64,000 nt of DNA, taken from assembly GCA_025506515.1 (NCBI GenBank), contig CM046453.1, forward strand, positions 33,189,715 to 33,253,714, given 5' to 3'. The position numbers and the translations under genes were made by a program. Below are positions 46,640 through 58,167 of the stretch, piece after piece. This stretch comes from Flaveria trinervia. Taxonomy: Eukaryota; Streptophyta; Magnoliopsida; Asterales; Asteraceae. The notes under the pieces were generated by a model. The model did no database searches and was not told the origin of the DNA. It saw nothing but the letters and a program-made list of their open reading frames with translations. Numbering within the stretch: position 1 is the stretch's first letter; each line of letters begins with the position of its first letter.

Positions 46640-47318
46640 CCATAACTATAGGGATTTAGGTTATTAGAAATGGTGACCTAGACTATAGCTTATGCATGAA
46701 CCTCATAGAATAATATTTATATCCTTGGATATATATATATTGTTTACATGCTAGATAATGCTATACCATACTTATGTGCAACTTGATGCCTTAGCATAGG
46801 TTTGCCTTGCAATTGTTTAAACTTTGTTACTTGTCTCCCTAAACTTACCTTTGACACTTTGACTCTCCCCGGCAAATGAAACTTCTTAATCTTATTCTCG
46901 ACGACACGTGGAACCGTATACTTATGCTTATGACTTGAATCTTTAGACTTATGTCTAATCTATATAAATCTCATCAAGGTTTTGATTTCATGAACCTAAG
47001 AAATTTGTGTGCACATAGACACCTGTATTCTGGATTTCCTGGAAAAAGGCCCTCGGGCTAAGGCAAGCATATCGCATAAATCCTACGGGACTAGTTATGC
47101 TTACCTGGAGATTTCTGGGATGAGTGATAAACTATGGTGAACATACACAAACTTCTAAGCGAATGGGTCAACTTACCTTGACGTGTCAACGTTTCCAAAT
47201 GGTAATGCGTTACCAAATGGAACCATTCTAAGTGCCTTACAACTCTTGCCTTATCCTTGTTGAATTATAAACCTTTTTATTCTCTATCTCGTGTCTAACT
47301 CATTTTGCATATTCCAGC
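46640..47318 (+). other. Element G leader
   Basis: 679 bp of untranslated sequence between PBS and gag. No credible ORF. The first ~60 bp are closely matched by the fragment at 63196-63250 of element H. Confidence 0.7.
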
Positions 47319-48480
47319 ATGTCTCGTCATCATGGAAAGCGTGGAAGTTTCGATCGCAAGCTAGCCGCCATGATTGCTCGGCACATGGCGGCTGTCATCC
47401 CGACCATGGTTGCTCAACTCAATAGCACCTTAATGACCAACTCTAGCAACAATGGTCTAGGGGAGAATAGTGCTAACCAAGGACGCAACAACCATACTTG
47501 CACTTTTAAGAACTTTGGCTCTTGCAAACCCACTAGTTTTAGTGGCAAGGAAGGAGCCACTGGTCTTCTTGAGTGATTCGAGGGCATGGAGAACACTTTT
47601 GTCAACTGTGAGTGTCCCGAGCCACTCAAAGTTCATTATCCCACTAGCGTGCACCAACAAAGGGCTCTTACTTTGTGTAATAGCGAGAAGAGAAATCGAG
47701 GAGCAGATGCTATTCTGGCACTTAATTGGGAAGAGTTCAAGAACATCGCCTTCGCAAAGTTCTACACGAGAAGTGAATTGCAAAAGTTGGAAGAAGAATT
47801 CTGGAACTTGAAGCAAAATGATGGTGATCATTTGAACTACTCAACTAGGCATCATGAGTTGAGTCTACTGCTGCCCCATATGGTCGACCCACAACTTTGG
47901 AAGAAGCCATCACTATCACCGCTCAACTCACCGAGAACCATATACGAGCGGGCACCATGTTTGTGAAGGCTGCAAAGAAGGTGGAAAAGACGGCTCCCGA
48001 GGCTGTTAAGGAGACCAAAGCTGAACCATCTAACAACAACAACAACAAGAAGTGCAAGTTCACACCGGCACGCAACTATGCCGTGGCTGCACCCAAACAA
48101 CCCCAAAGGCAACTTGTACCTACGGCTACACCTGTGGCACAATTGCCTAGGGCTAGGGCTTATGCTGGTCCTTAGCCTATGTGCAACACTTGTAGGTATC
48201 ATCATCCAGGGAATCAACCATGTTGTATATGTACCTTATGCGGTAAATAAGGTCATTTGGTGGCGACTTGCCACCGTGCACCTAACAATGCCACCGTGGT
48301 CACAAACCGTGTTTGCTACAACTGTGGGGAACCTAGTCATTTTCGCCCACAATGCCCTCGTCTTGTGGGTAATGTTCCATAAGCCGAGGACGTGCTTTCA
48401 ACATCAACGAAAATCAAGCACAAGCAAACAACGACGTGGTAAATGGTATGTTAACTTACCTTTGACTTGTGTGACCTAAT
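47319..48480 (+). pseudogene. Element G: gag
   Basis: Start ATG 47319 (MSRHHGKRGSFDRKL). The gypsy gag domain begins around FKNFGSCKPTSFSGKEGATGLLE. The next codon is TGA where Trp is expected (47574-47576). The domain continues in the 47586-47966 frame (CPEPLKVHYPTSVHQQRALTL, LQKLEEEFWNLKQ), then shifts. The zinc knuckle CYNCGEPSHFRPQC (48314-48355) is an intact CX2CX4HX4C. Gag forms the particle and packages RNA. Broken by at least one nonsense change and frameshifts. Confidence 0.85.
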
Positions 48481-48519
48481 TCTTTTCATGCATTAACTGT
48501 ATCGTTAAATACCTTTAAA

Positions 48520-48950
48520 ATTAGACAGGTATGTTCCTTATTAATAAAACTTATGCCTATGTCCTATTTTATTCTGGAGCCGATAAGAGTTTTGTTTCGT
48601 TAGAGTTTGACCCATGCTTGCTAAGCCACATACGAAACTAGAAAGACCTCTTACCGTTGAAGTTGCCGATAGAGAACGATCACCGTTGACGTCATTATTC
48701 GTGATTGCATCTTAAGTCTTGACACACATGATTTTCTTATCAATCTTATTCCTATGAAACTTGGAAGTTTTGACGTCATCATTAGTATGGATTGGTTAGC
48801 CAAACACGATACCAAAATCATTTGTTTCGAGAAGTGCATTTGTATACCGTTACCCTTTGGAGATACTTTGAAAGTGTTTGGTGAAAGTCTTCCAAAGGAC
48901 TTAAACTCATGTCTTGCACTCAAGCCCGAAAGTGCTTAAGCAAAAAATAT
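48520..48950 (+). pseudogene. Element G: protease
   Basis: The catalytic motif should be DSGADRSF; here it reads YSGADKSF near 48568-48595, so the Asp is Tyr. Downstream, MKLGSFDVIISMDWLAKHD (48754-48810) is the typical gypsy segment after the protease, open to 48939. It is the first pol domain, as expected for Ty3/gypsy. Confidence 0.82.
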
Positions 48951-49960
48951 ATGGCTTTCTTGGCTTACGTGGTCAACATGAAAGTCAAAGGGAAAGAACT
49001 TAAGGATGTCCCTATCGTACGAGACTTTCCTGAAGTATTTCCCGATGACCTTAGTGGTCTACCTCCCGTGCGTGAAGTTGAGTTTAAAATTGACTTGATA
49101 CCGGGAGCAAACCCCGTGGCTAAGTCACCATATGGGCTTGCACCATCGGAAATGCAAGAACTCTCAAGTCAACTTCAAGAGCTATCTGACAAGGACTTCA
49201 TCCGTCCTAGTTCTTCGCCTTGGGGTGCACCTGTCCTTTTCGTAAAGAAGAAATATGGATCGTTTTGTATGTGCATCGATAATCGTGAGCTTAACAGGCT
49301 TACCATCAAGAATCGTTATCCTCTTCCTCGCATCGATGACTTGTTTGATTAACTTTAAGGAGCTGCTATATTCTCGAAGATTGATTTACGTTCTGGCTAT
49401 CATCAATTGCGAGTCCATGATGATGATATCCCAAAGACTGCATTCCGTAGTCGATATGGGCACTATGAGTTCATAGTTATGTCTTTTGGTTTAACCAATG
49501 CTCTTGCTATTTTCATGGATCTCATGAACCGAGCATGCAAGCCTTATCTAGACAAGTTTGTGATCGTCTTCATTGATGACATACTTATCTATTCCAAGTC
49601 CCATACTGACCACGAGCTACATTTGCAACAAGTTCTTGAGTTGTTGAAGGAAGAACAATTGTACGCGAAGTTCTCGAAGTGTGATTTCTGGCTCGAGGAA
49701 GTTCAATTTCTAGGACATGTGGTGAATAGCCAAGGAATTCACGTTGATCCTGCAAAGGTGGAAGCTGTGAAGAATTGGTGGGTTCCTACAACTCCTACCG
49801 AAGTTCGTTCTTTTCTTGGTCTTGATTGTTATTATCGGCGATTCATTGCCAACTTCTCGAGGATCGCGAAGCCACTCACTTCTTTGACACAAAAGAATAA
49901 ACCATTCGAGTGGGGTTCCAAGCAAGAAGAAGCTTTTGAAGCGTTAAAGCACAAGTTGTG
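48951..49960 (+). pseudogene. Element G: reverse transcriptase
   Basis: Frames 48909-49352 and 49407-50111 together hold the palm: VREVEFKIDLIPGA, SPYGLAPSEMQEL, SSPWGAPVLFVKKK, DNRELNRLTIKNRYPLPRIDDLFD, then two TAA codons (about 49350-49358) where CAA Gln is expected. It continues with IDLRSGYHQLRV, FGLTNAL and the active site VFIDDILIYSKS, intact. The two stops look like C-to-T changes. RT precedes integrase, confirming Ty3/gypsy. Confidence 0.92.
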
Positions 49961-50376
49961 CAATGCTCCTATCTTGACCCTACCCGATGGAAATGACGAT
50001 TTCACCGTGTATTGTGATGCATCTAAACAAGGCCTTGGTTGTGTTCTCATGCAACGAGGGAAGGTCATAGCTTATGCATTCACGAGCTTGGTGTTGTTGT
50101 CTTTGCTTTGAAGATTTGGAGACACTACTTGTATGGTACACAATGTATAGTCTACACCGATCACAAAATCCTTCAACACGTTTTCAATCAAAAAGATCTG
50201 AATATGAGACAACATCGTTGGGTGGAGTTGATTACTGATTACGATTGTGACATTCGTTACCATCCTGGTAAGGCAAATGTTGTAGCCGACGCTCTAAGTC
50301 GAAAGAGTCACAACAAGATGATATCATTCCAAGAAATTCACGATCGACATCAATGGTTGACACTTTGGGTGAGTTC
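49961..50376 (+). pseudogene. Element G: RNase H, split by E
   Basis: FTVYCDASKQGLGCVLMQ and KVIAYA are followed by a small deletion that removes about 14 codons and shifts frame. It continues in the 50039-50330 region with HELGVVVFALKIWRHYLYG, YTDHKILQHVF and HPGKANVVADALSRKSH, the classic end of gypsy RNase H. E then interrupts at TSD agttc (50372-50376), and the linker resumes at 58168. Confidence 0.9.
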
Positions 50377-51086
50377 TGTTGATACATGTATGTCCCTAGA
50401 TCGTGATATGTGATGTAATAGATCTTGTTTGGTATGATTAATGAACTGATATTGATAGTCTGTTGGTTATAACGTTTAATAGTTCATTAATGAGTCGTAA
50501 ATGAATGGATTGAGTTTATGATTACTTGAATGATTACATATAATATTATATTAATTAACTAAAACATTCAAACTTAACTTAATGAAGTTCTCATGCGAAT
50601 GGCTCATGCGAATGAACCATAAGTATGAAGAACCTCATACGATTGACTCAGTCGCACGACTGAACCAGGAAACTGGATCAGTCGTACGACTGTAACATAA
50701 GATTGGCTCAATCGCACGACTGAACACTCAGTCGCACGAATGAACCAACCGCATGGTTCAATCGCACGACTGAACCAAACTAATGGTTCAGTCGCACGAT
50801 TGAAGAGTGCCAACCTATAATACAACTCTATTCGCGAAAAACAAGGAGATTTGTTCAAGTTCAATTCCATACGAACCCTAGCCGTCCAGAAACCTTCCAA
50901 ATCGTTCTCCAAGTTCATAGAACACATTAGATCAATTCCTTATCGATTTCTAACGTTAGTTTCAATCCTTGATTGATTCTTCGTGTGTTCTCACTGATTG
51001 GATCGCCAATCAAATAGGATTCCGCACTATTTGATTCGGTATACACGTGATCTCTAGGTATTTCAGTTGAATACCAGGTCCTAACA
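50377..51086 (+). repeat. Element E 5' LTR (710 bp)
   Basis: Edges TGTTGATACATG...CCTAACA. Motif cluster at 50640-50805. The TATA box at 50816-50822 reads TATAATA, one A shorter than TATAAATA in the 3' LTR. Confidence 0.96.
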
Positions 51087-51088
51087 AG

Positions 51089-51100
51089 TGGTATCAGAGC
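51089..51100 (+). other. Element E primer binding site
   Basis: TGGTATCAGAGC, a perfect initiator tRNA-Met complement, two bases after the 5' LTR. Confidence 0.93.
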
Positions 51101-51551
51101 TATTGGCTCTTGATTACGTGTTGATTCAATCAAGATTGAATAAAGTTTGTGTTTTTACACTAAAAACGCAATCTTTGGCATCAAAAGTGATCTTGGAAGT
51201 TCTCTGCTCATCGACGTTTGGTTTCTACGGACTCAGGCAATCAGAAATTGTAAAATTTCGAGTTTTTACGGCTGAAAATCGTCAAACCTAGAAATTTTCG
51301 CAAACCAGCAGCTTCAATCGCACGACTGACTCATTCGTACGACTGGACTCCATTCGTACTGCTCATACGCACGATTGGACCATTCGTTCGCATAGCTCAT
51401 ACGTACCAGATTCATTCGCCCGACTGAACCAATCGCCCAGTTCAATCGCACGATTGAACCAATCGCATAGCTTATACGCACGATTAGCTCAGTCGCCTCT
51501 TTCAGTCGCATCAGTAAAAGGTTGTTTGATTAGATTATAAGTTTATTCATC
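51101..51551 (+). other. Element E leader with motif cluster
   Basis: 451 bp between PBS and gag. Units such as caatcgcacgactga and cattcgtacgactgg occupy 51310-51520, ending about 30 bp before the gag ATG. The arrangement matches the D leader. Confidence 0.7.
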
Positions 51552-54378
51552 ATGGAAGATCAGATGTCAGCCTTTACTGCTGGGAAAGACTCAAGGATAC
51601 AGAATCTGTTGCTGCTTGAGAGTGAGGTGGGGAATCACAATAAACCACCAAAGCTCTTGACTTTAGATGAGTTTCCCCACTGGAAACAACGTTTTGAGAT
51701 CTACCTTAATGGAGTAGATCCTAATCTGTGGGAAGCCATTGAGACAGGTTATAGTACACCGGTGGGAGCTGATGGGGTTAAACTAACATTAAGCGGGATG
51801 ACCGACGCGCAGAAAGTAAAGTACAATGTAGAGAAAAGAGTACATGCATTGATCACTCAGTCGATCCCCAAAGACATATTCCACCAGTATTCCGAGAACA
51901 AGCAATCCAAGAAACTGTGGGATGCGCTAGAGAAGAGATATGATGGTAATGCATCATTGAAGGCAATCACAGCAAAGGAGTTAAAGAAGGAATTCGATAA
52001 CTTCTCTTCAATTGGTAATGAAAGCTTGGACGACGTCATAGATAGATTCTACCACTTGATGAGCGAATTGCATACCCATGGAGTGGTTACTACCATGGAA
52101 TAAAAAGTAAGCAACTTCGCAGACGGGTTGCCGGATAAGTGGGCTACATTCGTGTCTAACCTGAGACAGAATGGTATCCTTGTAAAGCTGGATATAAATG
52201 ACTTCATTCTTAAGTTGCACGAAGAAGCAATAAGGATGAAGTATAGGGCTCAGAAGTCTTCGTACACACAAAATCCAGCTTTATACAACCCCACACCTCT
52301 AGCAAAGGCATCTGGAGCACCTCTCCAGACTGCTTTTGTGTCTAGCTCGTCAGGTCCTTCACATGCCTCTACTTCTGGATCAGACACGTCTGGGTCATCA
52401 TGTACCCATCATATTGGATCAGAAGCTAACGCTACTAAACTGAAGACCGAGAACTTCGGTAACGTGACCGTGGAAGTAGCACGAGAGCATATGGATCTCC
52501 TAGCAGTAGTGGTTCATTCATATGATGGACTCGTTGCTGGAAAGATTGGAAACTGCCATCTGGCAGATGAGGACTACGAGCAGGTGGATGAGATGGAGCT
52601 CGAAAGAATGGATATAATGTGGGCCTTAGCAAGTGCTGTTCGAAGGGCAAAAAACTTTGTGAAAAAGACTGGACAGAACTTGGTTGCTACTAAGGACACC
52701 ACCTTTGGCTTCGATAAGAGTAAAGTGACCTGCTTTAACTGCGGTGAGAAGGGGCACTTCAAACGAGAATGTGTCAAGCCAAAGAAGACGGGGAATGGGA
52801 ACCCGTTCTCATCATTTACTCGCCAGGACAAGCAATCCTCTAATTCTACTTCATCAAACAAGGACCCTAAAGCACTAACTGCTCATGATGATGAAGGACA
52901 GGATTGGAGTTTTAGGTTTGTCTCACCAGGAGAATCTAACATTGCCAGTGTCGAGGATATTGACGATGATTCTGCGAGTGAAGGTGATATAGCAGTTGAA
53001 ATTGCAATGTCACATAGTGAAGAAACAACTGTAGCCGAGGTCAGCTACAAGCCAAATGAGGAAGTCTCCACCTCAGAGACTGAAAAGCCAGAGTCGACAG
53101 AACCAGAATCATCTGATGCAGCACTGATGGCTAATAGTTCTAGACCAACTCAGGTAAGTACCACTGACCAACTTTTTAATAACCATGCTTGTTCTGATTG
53201 TGACACGTTTAGGAAGAGCATAGATGACAAATTTGCTAGGTTATTAGACCATAATGATAACTTAGTAAAAGATTTACGTCTGTGTACTGAGGCAAATAGA
53301 GTGCTAAAAAAATGAGCAGTGTTATAAAGAAAAGATAGACCTATTGACCAAACAACTTAGGGAAACTGAAGTAGTGGCTTTTAACCAAGCAAACGACATT
53401 AGGTACTATCTTAACTCCCTGGAAGACACTAAGAAACAAAGAGCAGTGTTAGAAGTCGAAGTTAATTCATTAAAACAGAAACTGCATAGTTGGACTAGTT
53501 CTTCACACATAGTTCAACACTTAGTAAGAGAAAGGAATAACGGGGAGGGATTAGGCTACAAAGTGGTTCCACCACCACCTGAGACCTTGATGAACACCAA
53601 GTCTAGACCAGTAAATAATAACCCCATCAAGGATCATGTGGTGACCACTCCTCTTGTTACTGATCCAGACACCTCATGTTCATCTGCTGAATCTGGTAAG
53701 AAACAAAAGGAGGCCACTTCAAAGGCAAAGGGTAAAATGCCATGTGTTAACCTGGAAAATGAATTTGAAAAAGTTAATTTACAGTCAGGGTCAAATAGAG
53801 TCAAATCAGAACCTAAAAGGACTTCAAATGTTACTTTTTCACAAGCTTCGAGTCAAAAACCAGCTAACCAAAAAGGAAAACAGGTTAAATCAGTAAAATT
53901 TGTTATACCAGAGAAAACATCAAACATCCAAGAGTCAAAAACCATAGTGATTGATGTTACTAGAATGTCACGCACTTCTCCACAAAGAAAGTCTACTCAT
54001 AAAGTTGATAGCAGGTCATGCTACAACTGTGGAGAATGTGGACACATTGCTTTCGACTGTCATTTCTATCAGACACCTAGGAAGAAGATTGATCTTCTGG
54101 ACTCTAGACCTAGGTCTTCTAAGCGGAGTTCTCTAACTCCACCTAGAAGAGCTAGTGACTCTAAAGTCCAACCTGTAAGCCAGACGACTGTTTATCATAA
54201 ACAGGCACTGCACAAATCTGGCTTATGGAAAGAAAAATCCACCCTTGTGTCTGATGTAACTGATAACAAGAAAACCTGAGCTACCCTCACCTTCTAAGGG
54301 TCAATGGGTGGAGTTTATGATGTGTGATGCCTCAGGGAAACCCAAGACAGTCAAAGCTTGGGTTCCTAACCTAAACTG
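51552..54378 (+). pseudogene. Element E: gag
   Basis: Start ATG 51552 (MEDQMSAFTAGKDSR). The capsid-like domain has LDEFPHWKQRFEIYLNG and LWDALEKRYDGNASL. A TAA at 52101-52103 interrupts it where D has Glu (GAA). The frame resumes to 53315 with knuckle 1, CFNCGEKGHFKREC (52731-52772). After a frameshift it continues 53344-54279 with a coiled coil (about 53350-53500) and knuckle 2, CYNCGECGHIAFDC (54019-54060). Both knuckles are perfect. Apart from one stop and one frameshift, this is the best gag in the window. Confidence 0.9.
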
Positions 54379-54389
54379 ATCCTTTTACT

Positions 54390-54680
54390 TTGTATGCGCA
54401 GGGTGCTCGATATAGCGCTGACACTAACACGTGGATTATAGACAGCGGAGCATCCAGGCACATGACAGGAAATAGCGCCCTTTTATCTAACGTCAAACAA
54501 ATAAAAGGAGGGCATGTTTCCTTTGCAGGAAACAAAGGAGGATATATCACAGCTCAGGGAGAAGTGGGAAATCAGAAAGTTAAGTTGATAAAGTGAAGTA
54601 CGTTCAACAACTTCAGAACAACTTACTTTCTGTGTCCCAAATCTGTGATAAAGGATTTAAAGTCGTCTTCGATAATCAGA
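54390..54680 (+). pseudogene. Element E: protease
   Basis: NTWIIDSGASRHMTGNSALL is fully canonical: the only intact aspartic protease motif in the window. The frame ends at 54594-54596 (LIK then stop), and the following LLSVSQICDKGF-type segment lies in another frame. Confidence 0.87.
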
Positions 54681-54870
54681 AGTGTACGTGCTGAAGAAAG
54701 AATATATGATCCCAGAAGACCAAGTTCTGATGACTGCTTCAAGATATAAAGACCTTTATGTCTTGGATCTGTCAACAGCTGCCACAACGGATCATGAGGT
54801 TCAGTGTTTCTTATCTAAAGCTACTGAGAAGGATTCCATCTCCTGGCATCGGAGAATGGGACACATAGCC
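54681..54870 (+). pseudogene. Element E: GAG-pre-integrase remnant, deletion junction at right
   Basis: YKDLYVLDLSTAATTDHEVQ and SISWHRRMGHIAN are the zinc-binding start of integrase. Homology to integrase stops at about 54870, where homology to the D aORF linker (13890-13925, minus) begins. The join is out of frame and shows a short shared GGC-containing stretch. Confidence 0.85.
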
Positions 54871-57420
54871 AATGGCGTCACGAGGACAGTGACTCCGATG
54901 TGGAGCCGATTGTCTCCCTACTGATGACTCTGAGGAGGATGACATTGAGGATGAGGCTGTTCCATCTCGAGGCACCATGTCTGACTCTGTTCCCTCGGTG
55001 TCTGGCTCACCTGCTGAGGTAACTGAGTCAGCAGGATTCCATCAAGATTTTGTGCTTACCGAGAGAAAGAGATGAATCTGATGAGGAGCCATGACCCGAA
55101 CTGTGGGAAGGAAAGTGGTTCCCACACAACACGGATTGAGGGTTGTCGTGAACAACCGAGAGGATCCGGAGATACAGAGACTGACCATCATATGCTCCGG
55201 AGTCCTCAGGCGGATGAAGGGGGAGCATCCACAGAGGGAACGAGGGAGAAGGAGAAAGCGGATGGCTCAGCCCCATGGCCAGAAAAAGAAAAAACATAAG
55301 GTAACCTTCATCACCACCACATCCCCCATACCTTCCACCACTACCACTTCTGCAGACACACCTTCCACCACCATACCTATTCCCCACAGCAACCACAACC
55401 ACCACCATACCGATCACCACCAGCCAGACCCCTGCTACCACTACTACATTCACCCCACACTCACCACCACCATCATCCAGACCTTACCTGATATTCACCA
55501 CCTCCACACCACCACTAGCCACCAAACCGAGCCCTCAGCCTACCCCACACACACCTCTAGATCTCCCCTACCTCCAATCGGGGTAGAGGAACAGCTGGCA
55601 GCCTTAAACAGAATGGTGTTACGACTGCTGGCGGGATGAGGAAAAGACCTCTCAGATCCGCCAGCTCACCGACCTGACTGCTGCACAATCGCAGAAAATC
55701 GCAGAGCAAGATCGAGCTATTAAGGAGCAGGCCAGAAAATTGGCTGCTCAGAACACTGAGTTGGACCAACTCCGAGCACAAAGCGTCACATCAGGTAAAC
55801 AGATAGAAGAGTTGAAAAAGGCAAGAGGTCCATTTTGTTAAAGTAAAAAGATCAAAGGAGGAACCTCTAAAGATAAAGGATGCAGAAAGAGAGAGTGAGG
55901 ATGATGATGATGATGATGACAGTGATTTGATGAAGAGAAGACAGAAGAGTGGTGTGCTGATGAAGAGACTGAAGAAGGAGAAGCAGCTGACTCTGTCTCA
56001 GCTCCCGGTCAAGAGCAGAGAACAAAGAAACGACAGGATCAGTCAGCTTCTACTTCTGCACCTTCACACGAAGAGACTAGCATACAGGATAAAAGTAAAT
56101 AGTGATGTTATGTATTTATTACTTTTGTATTCTGTATTGAAAAACGATGTACTGAATGTTATATTAACTTAATGCATTTTGTTTGATATATTACTAATGA
56201 TTGAATGTGAAATGTGTAAATCAAACAGATCCAAAGTACCACAGAGATGAGTTTGATATTGCTCCCCTTCAACAGGTCAAGTCTCAACTCACAATGATTC
56301 TTGATCTGCAAGGGATTGTCAGAAGGTCATGAGTTATACACCTGAAGAAGGTGAAATAATTCACGACCTATCTAACGAGCAACTGCAGAAATGTTCAGAC
56401 TCAATCCTGATGATATTGTCAAGGATGCTCAACAGTTGATTCAACCAGTGACGACGAACTACACGACGTTGATGAAGTTGAGGTTGAAGATATTACTGCT
56501 GAAGAGTACCCTCAATACGCTGACAACACGGGTAATGTGGTCCCCAATCTGGGTGAGTCCTAGTCAGTGATATGTTTGAGGTACTGGACAAGATGGAGCA
56601 GGAAGCAGGAAAGATCGAAGGAACAGCCCAAGCCTCAAACGAAGATGTATACATTCGAAAGGTGAATGGACTGAATGTTTTAAAGAAGTCAGAGCCCAAC
56701 GTGATGCACCAAAGAGGGATGCCTACACCAAGTTCTACAGCGTCAAGAAACATCTTACGGTGTCACGCAGGATTATAGCATGGGCATATTTTGATGATCT
56801 TAACGTTTATGCCGTTAAGAGGAAAAGGGCATAGAGTACTTTAGATTTCCACATGATCTAAAGACTCTACCTGGATTTGAGCTCAACCAGCTGGCAAAGT
56901 TGAAGCTGTTGTATGCTGACACGAGAAAAATGTCAGGCTGGTTGAGGCTGCCCTCAAGAAAGAGTACCACACCAGATGGATTAACTTCAGACCTGAACAA
57001 CCTACAAGGTTTATTAGAAGGTCTGATGATTGGATGCCATTACTGGAAAACCTAAAATTGTGTTGAAGTGGAGTCCTCCTCGCACTATGTCGAGAATCCC
57101 TCTCAGGGAAATGCCACAGGACTTCACTCCACATTTCAAATGGTGGTACTATGATTGGAGAACTGCTGAAGCTGTCATAGTTCTAAACAAAGGGGATCAA
57201 ATGGATACTGTCAGGGTATTCGACCCAATGTGGCTAACCAACTTGTCTGCTAATGATGTCTATACATTATACAAGTGGCCACTGTTCTATGACAACAAGA
57301 CATTGTACAAGCCCTCCAGTTCCAAAATGTTATACGACTTTGCTTCGCGTTTGATATTCACGCGGGAGTCACACAAGAGGACAAGTACAAGAAATATGAG
57401 AAGGTAATGAAGAAAACAAG
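54871..57420 (+). pseudogene. Element E: aORF, N-terminally deleted
   Basis: It starts inside the acidic linker (WRHEDSDSD in the aORF frame). A Thr/His/Pro-rich segment follows (55260-55560, HGQKKKKHKVTFITTT). A coiled coil is at about 55640-55800 (QLTDLTAAQSQKIAEQDRA), then an Asp-rich tract near 55895-55925 and the intron 56095-56228. The C-terminal domain is 56229-57407, with YHRDEFDIAPLQ, KIVLKWSPPRTMSRIPLREMP, FKWWYYDWRTAEAVIVLNK and LYKWPLFYD. It matches D along its length. Without the N-terminal domain and with frame breaks it probably makes no full product. Confidence 0.7.
56095..56228 (+). other. Candidate spliceosomal intron in E aORF (134 bp)
   Basis: GTAAAT at 56095 and AAATCAAACAG ending 56228. 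The interior is AT-rich with stops in all frames. Splicing would join QDK to NPKYHRDEFDIAPLQ in phase 1. The same boundaries occur in D (12507-12653), where the interior has diverged more than the flanking exons. Confidence 0.7.
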
Positions 57421-57435
57421 ACATTAGAGAGATCT

Positions 57436-57452
57436 AGGTCCAAGGGGGAGTT
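57436..57452 (+). other. Element E polypurine tract
   Basis: aggtccaagggggagtt directly abuts the 3' LTR at 57453; the purine core is AAGGGGGAG. Confidence 0.88.
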
Positions 57453-58162
57453 TGTTGATACATGTATGTCCCTAGATCGTGATATGTGATGTAATAGATC
57501 TTGTTTGGTATGATTAATGAACTGATATTGATAGTCTGTTGGTTATAACGTTTAATAGTTCATTAATGAGTCGTAAATGAATGGATTGAGTTTATGATTA
57601 CTTGAATGATTACATATAATATTATATTAATTAACTAAAACATTCAAACTTAACTTAATGAAGTTCTCATGCGAATGGCTCATGCGAATGAACCATAAGT
57701 ATGAAGAACCTTATACGATTGACTCAGTCGCACGACTGAACCAGGAAACTGGATCAGTCGTACGATTGTAACATAAGATTGGCTCAATCGCACGACTGAA
57801 CACTCAGTCGCACGAATGAACCAACCGCATGGTTCAATCGCACGACTGAACCAAACTAATGGTTCAGTCGCACGATTGAAGAGTGCCAACCTATAAATAC
57901 AACTCTATTCGTGAAAAACAAGAGATTTGTTCAAGTTCAATTCCATACGAACCCTAGCCGTCCAGAAACCTTCCAAATCGTTCTCCAAGTTCATAGAACA
58001 CATTAGATCGATTCCTTATCGATTTCTAACGTTAGTTTCAATCCTTGATTGATTCTTCGTGTGTTCTCACTGATTGGATCGCCAATCAAATAGGATTCCG
58101 CACTATTTGATCCGGTATACACGTGATCTCTAGGTATTTCAGTTGAATACCAGGTCCTAACA
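57453..58162 (+). repeat. Element E 3' LTR (710 bp)
   Basis: Nearly identical to the 5' LTR. TATAAATA at 57892-57899. TSD agttc follows at 58163-58167, after which gypsy pol resumes. Confidence 0.96.
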
Positions 58163-58167
58163 AGTTC

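Larger units (their letters stand above)
50377..58162 (+). mobile_element. Element E: young, pol-deleted SIRE-type copia (7.8 kb)
   Basis: Plus-strand element with two 710-bp LTRs (50377-51086 and 57453-58162) and perfect TSD agttc (50372-50376, 58163-58167). It has PBS, leader, gag, protease and the start of GAG-pre-integrase. It then jumps near 54871 straight into the aORF linker, so integrase core, RT, RNase H, spacer and aORF N-terminus are gone. LTRs differ at about five substitutions and two 1-bp indels by eye. It is the same family as D. Confidence 0.95.

Noticed and set aside
54900..55640. Captured host gene in element E
   Set aside because: The sequence is collinear with D's aORF linker, so it is element-derived and not a transduced host gene.
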